DNA from: Candidatus Bathyarchaeota archaeon
GTDB lineage: Archaea > Thermoproteota > Bathyarchaeia > Bathyarchaeales > UBA233
DNA: 38,129 bases
Assembly: GCA_007050895.1 (NCBI GenBank)
Contig: SMYP01000143.1
Coordinates: 1 to 38,129 of the forward strand
Reading direction: 5' to 3'
Made by a program: the position numbers and the translations under genes. This document shows positions 32,159-38,129 of the stretch, piece by piece. The notes under the pieces were generated by a model that worked only from the letters and a program-made list of their open reading frames with translations, did no database searches and had not been told where the DNA came from. The stretch's first letter is position 1. The number at the start of each line of letters is the position of its first letter.

Positions 32159-33199
32159 TTGCTCGAAATCGACGGAAGCAAAAAGAGTGGAAGCGGCACA
32201 ATCTTACGACTATCAGTAGCAATAGCCGCCGCTACGAACAAACCCGTGCACATATTCAATATCAGACACAACAGACCACAACCAGGTTTGAAACCCCAGC
32301 ATTTAGAAGCCGTGTTAACAGCGGCTAAACTATGCAACGGCGAAATAAAAGGGGCAAAACTGGGTTCTAGAGAACTCTGGTTCGAGCCTAACGAAGTGGA
32401 AGGCGGTAACTTTGAAGCACAGATCGGAACCGCAGGAAGCATTCCCATGCTTCTAATGGCAACACTCCCCATATGTGTGTTCGCCAGAAGTGCAGTCTGC
32501 TTACACGTTACAAGAGGGGGAACAGACGTTTCTCACTCCCCGACCATAAACTACCTGCAAAACGTGTTCCTTCCAGCGCTAAAACAAATGGGACTTGAAG
32601 CAACCATAACCGTGCACAAGTACGGCTATTACCCCAAAGGAATGGGAGAAGTAACCATGAGGGTGAAAGCCCCTGTTTCCTTGAAGTCAATAAAGCTACA
32701 CAATTTTGGAAAGCTAAAAACTGTAAAGGGTGTTTCAGTCTGCACATTCCTTGCAGATAGAAAAGTCGGTGAACGTCAAGCTAGAGCAGCACATGCTTAT
32801 CTCCATGAGATGGGTTATGCAACAGATATTCACTTTGTGAATGATCAATCAAACCCGTTTCAGAAGGGAAGCTCTATTGCCTTATGGGCTGAAACTGATA
32901 CAGGCGCAACAGTAGGCGCGGACGCCATAGGAGAACTGAAAAAACCAAGCGAAGCTGTTGGCAGAAAAGCAGCCAAAAAGCTTAGTGCAGAACTTTCCGT
33001 CAAACCTACCGCTGATGTGCACGTGGCAGACATGCTTATTCCTTACATGGCTTTTGCAGAAGGCATCTCAAGTTTTTTGACAAGAAAAGTTACAGAGCAT
33101 TTGGAGACAAACATTTGGCTTGTAGAAAAAATGCTAGAAGTGAGATTTAAAATTCAAAAAGTGAATAATCTCTTCAAAATAGAAAAAGCAGATGGTTGA
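32159..33199 (+). CDS. rtcA: RNA 3'-terminal phosphate cyclase (RtcA) with altered N-terminal loop
   Basis: This 346-residue protein of the Rtc family converts RNA 3'-phosphate to 2',3'-cyclic phosphate using ATP. Seen: LEIDGSKKSGSGTILRLSVA at the start, IFNIRHNRPQPGLKPQHLEA (arginines and Gln of the active site), GTAGSIPMLLMATLP, LHVTRGGTDVSHSPTINYL and HVADMLIPYMAFAEG with the catalytic-type histidine. The first loop is usually GEGGGQ-I-L-R; here the Glu and Gln are replaced (KSGSGT). The start is TTG 32159 with GGAG upstream; an ATG at 32130 is out of frame. It abuts the trm5 gene. Confidence 0.92.
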   Translation: MLEIDGSKKSGSGTILRLSVAIAAATNKPVHIFNIRHNRPQPGLKPQHLEAVLTAAKLCNGEIKGAKLGSRELWFEPNEVEGGNFEAQIGTAGSIPMLLMATLPICVFARSAVCLHVTRGGTDVSHSPTINYLQNVFLPALKQMGLEATITVHKYGYYPKGMGEVTMRVKAPVSLKSIKLHNFGKLKTVKGVSVCTFLADRKVGERQARAAHAYLHEMGYATDIHFVNDQSNPFQKGSSIALWAETDTGATVGADAIGELKKPSEAVGRKAAKKLSAELSVKPTADVHVADMLIPYMAFAEGISSFLTRKVTEHLETNIWLVEKMLEVRFKIQKVNNLFKIEKADG

Positions 33200-34270
33200 A
33201 TGTCTGAATCCTCACTTTGTATCAAAACCAAGAAAAATCAAGGCGAGAAAATTATTACTTTAGCTAACAAATTTGGAATGATCAATAAAAAGCTCAAAAT
33301 CCAACAGAGCACAAATCACATATACATTCCCATTATTCGAAGCCCAAATGAAATTGAACTGGCAAAACTCAAAGCGCAACTACCATATATCGAACTAGCA
33401 AACAAAGTTTTCAATAAAAAGAAGCCCCAAAGAAAAAAATTTCACCAAGTTCTTGAAGATAAATTGCCACCTCAGTTAATGTCAATTTTGCCACGAGCAC
33501 TAGACATAATCGGTGACATAGCAATAATTGATATTCCCACCGAACTCAAAACCTATAAACACATCATTGGCCAAGCCCTATTGGAGACGCATAAAAATGT
33601 GCGAACTGTACTGGCAAAAATTGGCTCTGTCACTGGAACATATCGTCTTCGCGAGCTTGAATTAATCGCGGGTGAGAAAAAAACCACCACAGTTCACAAG
33701 GAACACGGATGTCAATATCAGGTTGACGTTGCATCAACATACTTTTCTCCACGACTTTCACACGAACACAATAGAGTCTCATTGATTATCCAGGAAGCAG
33801 AAACCATTGTGGACCTATTCGCTGGAGTCGGCCCATTTTCAGTTTTAATCGCCAAAAAGAATCCCGCGGTGAAGGTTTACGCTGTTGACATAAACCCAAA
33901 AGCAATTGAGTTACTGAAAAAAAACATAAGACTCAACAGAGTAGATAACCTGGTTATTCCGATTCAGGGAAACGCGAGGCAAGTTGTTGAAGACAAACTC
34001 TTTTGCTTTGCAGACAGAGTAATTATGAATTTGCCAGAAAAATCCTTGGAGTTTGTTGAAGTCGCCTGCAAAGCATTAAAGCCCTCTGGGGGCATTGTCC
34101 ACTATTACGCTTTCATTCGCCTTCCTGACACCATAGAAAATGCACAACTGCGTTTTTCCAAGGCTGTGGAAAAAGAAGGCAGAAAAGTGGATACGATTCT
34201 TTCAGCAAAAACTATCCGCGAGACTGCCCCTTATGAGTGGCAAATTGTTTTGGATGCTAAAATTATCTAA
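33200..34270 (+). CDS. trm5: tRNA (guanine37-N1)-methyltransferase Trm5
   Basis: This 356-residue class I AdoMet methyltransferase modifies G37 next to the anticodon, preventing frameshifts. Domains: an N-terminal Trm5-type D1/D2 region (SILPRALDIIGDIAIIDIP, near 95-113), then the catalytic domain with YFSPRLSHEHNRV (181-193), VDLFAGVGPFSVLIAKK (204-220, AdoMet loop), YAVDINPKAIELLKKNI and NLPE (277-280, the active site). The pattern fits Trm5b or the related wyosine enzyme Taw2/TYW2; NLPE and the D2 motif favour Trm5. The ATG at 33200 directly follows the rtcA stop, so both are one transcript. Confidence 0.92.
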   Translation: MSESSLCIKTKKNQGEKIITLANKFGMINKKLKIQQSTNHIYIPIIRSPNEIELAKLKAQLPYIELANKVFNKKKPQRKKFHQVLEDKLPPQLMSILPRALDIIGDIAIIDIPTELKTYKHIIGQALLETHKNVRTVLAKIGSVTGTYRLRELELIAGEKKTTTVHKEHGCQYQVDVASTYFSPRLSHEHNRVSLIIQEAETIVDLFAGVGPFSVLIAKKNPAVKVYAVDINPKAIELLKKNIRLNRVDNLVIPIQGNARQVVEDKLFCFADRVIMNLPEKSLEFVEVACKALKPSGGIVHYYAFIRLPDTIENAQLRFSKAVEKEGRKVDTILSAKTIRETAPYEWQIVLDAKII

Positions 34271-34701
34271 ACGCGAACTACGAGGATAATTTTCACTTTT
34301 TGTTCGGGGTTCTTCAGTTTCTTAACTAGCTCTCTAGACAGGTCGAGTGCAGCTTTATCAGCGTGAACTGCTAATGTTCGATTGCATGCGTAATCGCTTT
34401 TTCTAACAACCATATCCTTTGTGTGGGTCAAAATTAAATGTGGAGAACCCCGCGCATTAACTTGCTCTATTTTTCCGTCAGCCTCGATTGTTATTGTCAG
34501 TTTGGCGTTTGGTTCTAGAAGTTTTTCCTTAAATTTAGAAGATAGGTCAATTAAAGCTTTGTCCGCGGCTACCACAACTATGCAATCTCCTTTCTTTGAC
34601 AGATGGGGGTCCATTGTGAATTCCAAAGTGGTCCTGTGAGTTGCCAGAACGTTTTTATGACCGTAGCCAAAAACGATTTCTCTGACCTCAGCGATGGTCA
34701 A
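34267..34701 (-). CDS. DUF371 family protein
   Basis: This 144-residue archaeal protein of unknown function. Seen: FGYGHKNVLATHRTTLEFTM, then KKGDCIVVVAADKALIDLSS and RKSDYACNRTLAVHADKAAL, matching the DUF371 pattern (GH-x-NV-x-x-THRTT-E-T and GDCI). No membrane segment. It begins TTG 3 nt after the HTH/S-layer-like regulator stop, so it is in the same transcript and the two may act together. Its stop overlaps the trm5 stop by 4 nt (CTAA). Confidence 0.88.
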   Translation of the reverse strand: MTIAEVREIVFGYGHKNVLATHRTTLEFTMDPHLSKKGDCIVVVAADKALIDLSSKFKEKLLEPNAKLTITIEADGKIEQVNARGSPHLILTHTKDMVVRKSDYACNRTLAVHADKAALDLSRELVKKLKNPEQKVKIILVVRV

Positions 34702-34703
34702 TT

Positions 34704-35669
34704 TTATTCCATTACCTCGATTGAATCTACTTTTCCGTCTCCGTCCAAATCGAAACCTTGTATGACAACGGCAAAAGTGTCCTCTTCATGGTATCTCTCC
34801 AAGGTCTTTTTCCAAAAATTTGTTAAGGCTAAAACGCAAGCTTTGGTTCCCACTGCTTTGTTTCCGGCTAACACTACGACACGTTTTGTTTTTTCCCATG
34901 GATTTACGATTTTAGCTACTAGACCAGTTGCGTCGGCAGTGTAAACGCGCGTGGTCTTTTTCGATGACAAACCACCAAGCAGGAAACCTTGATCACTCGA
35001 CTGCATTTTGAACCTGATTGGTAGATATTCATTTATTTCCTGTGTAAACAGATTTGTTCCTGGTCCACCAACGAGAATCAAGTTATTTTTTTCCTCTTTT
35101 TCAGCTTTCACATCCACGTCTAACTTTATAGCGAAATCTTTGGGCATTTTAGCGAATTGCCCCAAGAAAAGAGTTAGATATGCAGCATAATGTCCGTCTC
35201 TAGCGCTGGTTTTGAAAGGCCCATGAGGTGTGGGGCTACCCACAACTATTTTTCCCTCTAGAACGCCTATACTATCGATAAACTCGTTAAAGAACATTTG
35301 AATTTTCTTGTCCATACCTAAAAGTGAGAAGTTTTGAATTGTTTTGTAGCCTTTGGGAAATTCGATGCCAAAGGCTGGAGAGATGGTTTTATAATATCGG
35401 GCTATTGCTCCTTTCTTTTTTTCTTCTCTCTCAACTGTAATGGCGCCTGCCTTCACTAGTTTTCTTATGTGGTAATAGACCTTCTGTTCGTGAACGCCGA
35501 GTTGTCGAGCGATTTCCAAAGGATACATTTCCTCTTTGGAGAGCATAGTTAAGATTTCCCAGCTTAGCTTGCCTAAAATCATCTTTAGTTTCTGTGCTTC
35601 CTGCATAATACTTATTTCTTTTACACGTTGCACGTTACCATCGTCTTGCAGCAACAATTTCTTTATCAT
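34704..35669 (-). CDS. HTH regulator with S-layer-like domain and EF-hand-type loop
   Basis: This 321-residue protein joins a winged-helix ArsR/HTH_20-type DNA-binding domain (about 34-95: ILTMLSKEEMYPLEIARQLG, HEQKVYYHIRKLVKAGAITV) to a domain resembling the C-terminal domain of archaeal S-layer proteins (LILVGGPGTNLFTQEINEYL, GLVAKIVNPWEKTKRVVVLA). It ends with a perfect 12-residue EF-hand loop, D307-LDGDGKVDSIE318. No signal peptide or membrane helix is present, so it is cytoplasmic. Known parts: HTH families; inference: the S-layer-like part senses a ligand or calcium. DUF371 follows immediately. The ATG at 35669 lies about 40 nt below an AT-rich promoter (35702-35720). Confidence 0.8.
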   Translation of the reverse strand: MIKKLLLQDDGNVQRVKEISIMQEAQKLKMILGKLSWEILTMLSKEEMYPLEIARQLGVHEQKVYYHIRKLVKAGAITVEREEKKKGAIARYYKTISPAFGIEFPKGYKTIQNFSLLGMDKKIQMFFNEFIDSIGVLEGKIVVGSPTPHGPFKTSARDGHYAAYLTLFLGQFAKMPKDFAIKLDVDVKAEKEEKNNLILVGGPGTNLFTQEINEYLPIRFKMQSSDQGFLLGGLSSKKTTRVYTADATGLVAKIVNPWEKTKRVVVLAGNKAVGTKACVLALTNFWKKTLERYHEEDTFAVVIQGFDLDGDGKVDSIEVME

Positions 35670-35784
35670 AATTCTTCACAATCATAACATCAGCTACTAT
35701 TAAAAATTTTATTATAATAATCCGCAAGAACGAGATAGCTATTGGCTTTCAATTGCATCCTTGAAAAATCCACCTAATAAAACC

Positions 35785-35866
35785 TCTAAAAAGTTTTTTT
35801 TAGAACAAAAAATTATCTCCTAAAAATCCTTATTAGCAAAAGACCCCTTTTGGTAAGACCTAAAGG
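35785..35866 (+). promoter_or_regulatory. Two hairpins in the glmS upstream region
   Basis: TCTAAAAA-GTTT-TTTTTAGA (35785-35804) has an 8-bp stem and an eight-T run. CCTTT-T-GGT-AAG-ACC-T-AAAGG (35846-35866) is a stem with one T-T mismatch and a 3-nt loop. Both lie between the divergent HTH regulator and glmS. A TATA-like CTTATTAG (35829-35836) or AAATTATC (35811-35818) may start glmS, so the second hairpin could be in its leader. The 226-nt region holds nothing else recognised. Confidence 0.35.
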
Positions 35867-35895
35867 AACCTGACATGGTGGAATGAAGTTACAAA

Positions 35896-37725
35896 ATGTG
35901 CGGAATTTTTGGTTGTATACTGAAAGAAGGCCAAGCAGCACCTTTAATTCATGCTTCACTTAAAAGACTTGAATACCGCGGATACGATTCCGTAGGCGTA
36001 GCCACGATGCAAAATGGCAAAATCTACTTAAAAAAAGACCAAGGGAAAATAGACGATGTCCATAAACTCTTGAATCTTGACGATTTACCTGGCAGCATGG
36101 GCATAGGACATACTAGATGGGCTACACATGGCGCACCATTAAAGGTCAACGCGCATCCACATACGGATTGCACAGGAAACATAGTTGTAGTTCACAATGG
36201 AATAATTGAGAATTTTTCTGAGTTGAAATTTGAACTGGAAACTAGCGGTCATGTTTTTGTCTCAAAAACTGATACTGAAGTAATAGCTCACCTTATAGAG
36301 GATAACATTAAGAAAAACCCCAAACTAAATTTAGCTGATGCTACGCTTCAAACTATCAAACGGCTTGATGGATCTTACGCCATTGCCGTAATCTCAACCG
36401 AAGATCCAGACAAGATAATATGCGCTCGAAATGAAAGCCCCATGGTTTTAGGAATATCCGAAGACGGATTTTACTTCGCATCTGACATTCCAGCATTCTT
36501 GCCTGTAACCAACAAGGCAGTTTTCATAGATGATGGAGAAATGGTCATCCTTTCAGCTAACGACTACGAAATCAGGAAGATTGAGAATTCAAAGGTGATC
36601 AACCGAGAACCAAAGGTTATTGATTGGACTCCGGAAATGGCAATCAAAATGGGTTACCCGCACTTCATGATTAAAGAGATTCATGAACAACCTGCAGCTT
36701 TGCGCAATACGTTGCGATTGCAGGAGCATTATCTTGATTTAATTTCAACATTTCTTGATCGAGCTAACGAAGTTTTCTTAATAGCTTGTGGCACATCTTA
36801 CCACGCTTGCTTGGCCGCGTCCTATATGTTCTCGAAGCTTGCTTTCTTGCCAACATACCCTGTTTTCGCCTCAGAGTTCATTGAGCAACACGGGAAATCG
36901 GTTAACATAGATAGCACCATTCTGGCAGTAAGCCAGTCAGGCGAAACAGCAGACACACTGGCAGCAGTCACATGTGCCCAACAGCGCGCGGCAACAATTC
37001 TCAGTTTAACAAACGGAATCGGCTCAACTTTAACTCGTGTTTCCAGAGTCTACATAGGTCAGCAGTCAGGTCCAGAAATCGGAGTGGCTGCGACAAAGAC
37101 TTTCACCTCGCAACTTTCTGTTCTAGCTCAAGTCGCACTTAGGCTGTCGAAGAAGCGGGGCAAAATCTCCCAAGACGAGATGGATCACATTGAGGAGCGA
37201 CTCGAAAAACTACCTGATATTGTTGAAACTGTGATTGAGACTCAAGAGGAGAAAGTGAAGCAAATAGCTAAGAAATACAAGGATGCAAAGATTTTCTTCT
37301 TTTTGGGTCGAGGGATAAGCACAGCCACAGCCTACGAAGGACGGCTTAAGCTGATGGAAATAGCCTACATTCCATCAATAGCCTTTCCAGCTGGAGAAAG
37401 CAAACATGGACCAATCAGTCTTATTGAACCTGGTTTTCCAGTAGTGTTCATTTGCGCTAAGGATGGAACACGCAAGACTTTGATCAGCAATATAATGGAG
37501 ATGAAAGCTAGAGGCGCCTCGATAATCGCAGTTGTAGAGGAAGGCGACGATGAAATCAAAGCCCTTGCGGACGATTACATGGAAGTTCCAATGGGAATAC
37601 CTGAAGTCCTGTCGCCGATACCTTATGCGATCCCTCTGCAACTTTTAGCCTACTACATGACCCTTGAGAAGGGACAAAACCCTGACACGCCAAGGAACCT
37701 AGCGAAATCCGTAACTGTGAAATAA
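35896..37725 (+). CDS. glmS: Glutamine-fructose-6-phosphate aminotransferase
   Basis: This 609-residue enzyme makes glucosamine-6-phosphate, the entry to UDP-GlcNAc and surface glycans. Seen: MCGIFGCILK with the catalytic Cys2, RLEYRGYDSVGVAT, GHTRWATHGAP (glutamine amidotransferase half, about 2-220), then two SIS sugar-binding domains (CGTSYHACLAA and SQSGETADTLAAVTCAQQRA; GRGISTATAYEGRLKLMEIA) and the C-terminal AKSVTVK. Full length and intact. It supplies amino sugar that could feed the envelope glycans built by the cluster at 2959-8644. The start follows GGTGG, about 10 nt upstream. Confidence 0.96.
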   Translation: MCGIFGCILKEGQAAPLIHASLKRLEYRGYDSVGVATMQNGKIYLKKDQGKIDDVHKLLNLDDLPGSMGIGHTRWATHGAPLKVNAHPHTDCTGNIVVVHNGIIENFSELKFELETSGHVFVSKTDTEVIAHLIEDNIKKNPKLNLADATLQTIKRLDGSYAIAVISTEDPDKIICARNESPMVLGISEDGFYFASDIPAFLPVTNKAVFIDDGEMVILSANDYEIRKIENSKVINREPKVIDWTPEMAIKMGYPHFMIKEIHEQPAALRNTLRLQEHYLDLISTFLDRANEVFLIACGTSYHACLAASYMFSKLAFLPTYPVFASEFIEQHGKSVNIDSTILAVSQSGETADTLAAVTCAQQRAATILSLTNGIGSTLTRVSRVYIGQQSGPEIGVAATKTFTSQLSVLAQVALRLSKKRGKISQDEMDHIEERLEKLPDIVETVIETQEEKVKQIAKKYKDAKIFFFLGRGISTATAYEGRLKLMEIAYIPSIAFPAGESKHGPISLIEPGFPVVFICAKDGTRKTLISNIMEMKARGASIIAVVEEGDDEIKALADDYMEVPMGIPEVLSPIPYAIPLQLLAYYMTLEKGQNPDTPRNLAKSVTVK

Positions 37726-37861
37726 ATAGAGTGTATTTGCGTCTTGTTGAACGCTAACGTTGCTTGAAAGCGAAATTAGCAGGGTCACCGTTTGAGAAGG
37801 ACGGCTAGCTACCGAAGCCAGTCTTTTAGCCGAAACAATTACGTAACATAGTTATGGATTT

Positions 37862-38129
37862 TTAGAATAGCGCTTGATAATAGACTCTTCCTTGACCGAA
37901 TTCATGGGTGAAAGCAAAGGCATATCCCTGAAGGAACTCGCCATTGTAACCCTGATTGGCTTCGTCAGTGAGAGCAAACGAATATACTGAACTCCACTGT
38001 GCAACTATCTGTCCATTATTTGTTGGTGAAGCTACAGCAGCGCATGAACTGCTTTGTGTCTGCAAAATTGTGTCACCAGCTAAAAGCTCAGTGCCAAATG
38101 GGTTGTCAAAGGTAACTGTTACATTTCCA
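37862..38129 (-). CDS. C-terminal end of a secreted-looking protein
   Basis: The minus-strand frame is open from the right edge of the window (38129) to TAA at 37862. About 88 residues are visible, so only the C-terminus is seen. They are beta-rich with many Asn, Ser, Thr, Tyr and Phe residues (GNVTVTFDNPFG, AGDTILQTQSSSCAAVASP, GEFLQGYAFAFTHEFGQGRV) and no lysine. This composition is typical of secreted or cell-surface beta-sandwich proteins. No cytoplasmic motif or membrane anchor is seen at the end. The internal TTG is not a real start because the frame continues upstream. It converges on glmS across 136 nt in which no gene is seen. Confidence 0.6.
   Translation of the reverse strand, partial: GNVTVTFDNPFGTELLAGDTILQTQSSSCAAVASPTNNGQIVAQWSSVYSFALTDEANQGYNGEFLQGYAFAFTHEFGQGRVYYQALF

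Overview
The window reads as an archaeal chromosome segment, most likely from the TACK group and plausibly a Bathyarchaeia-type lineage. The reasons are archaeal/eukaryal-type ribosomal proteins (eS4, eL19, eL32, eL38), an RNase P protein subunit inside the ribosomal cluster, Trm5, RtcA, ribose-1,5-bisphosphate isomerase, TATA-box promoters, many TTG starts and tight gene packing. eL38 in particular argues against a euryarchaeon. The lineage name is inference. No rRNA, tRNA, CRISPR array or insertion sequence was recognised.

Layout. 1-1091: a secreted/membrane protein cut by the left edge and a zinc-ribbon membrane protein. 1449-2831: aspartate kinase. 2959-8644: four plus-strand genes for membrane glycosylation, namely a GT-C-like multipass protein, a Gpi18-like mannosyltransferase, a PMT-like mannosyltransferase with an extracytoplasmic beta-rich insert, and a DPM/Alg5-like GT2 enzyme that could make the lipid-linked sugar donor. 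8654-13485: small membrane proteins, a short GH3-like adenylating enzyme, ribose-1,5-bisphosphate isomerase, a 64-residue eL38, a small unknown protein and an ATP-cone/Mrr-like nuclease.

13529-22158 (minus strand): a 17-gene ribosomal operon, uL22-uS3-uL29-rnp1-uS17-uL14-uL24-eS4-uL5-uS14-uS8-uL6-eL32-eL19-uL18-uS5-uL30. It has its own TATA box. The usual upstream block (uL3 to uS19) and downstream block (uL15, SecY) are absent. uS14 (54 aa) is included here as a small gene. uS3, uL24 and eL32 carry long charged tails.

22421-27826: hydrogenase maturation genes hypE (plus) and hypF-hypC-hypD (minus), with a membrane-anchored cyclophilin between them. HypF and HypE would build the cyanide ligand and HypC and HypD the Fe(CN)2CO unit. 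No hypA, hypB or hydrogenase subunit lies in the window. 27880-29526 is an acyl-CoA synthetase.

29702-38129: TraX-like membrane protein, several small unknown proteins, acylphosphatase, an RtcA-Trm5 RNA-processing pair, a regulator joining an HTH domain to an S-layer-like domain and a calcium-loop motif with a DUF371 gene behind it, GlmS, and the C-terminal end of a probably secreted protein cut by the right edge.

I found no clear-cut new defence or mobile system. The most unusual items are the HTH/S-layer/EF-loop regulator, the ATP-cone nuclease, the PMT with an inserted domain, an RtcA with a changed active-site loop, a cluster of palindromes upstream of the ribosomal promoter, and four convergent gene pairs sharing exactly 4 nt of overlapping stop codons.
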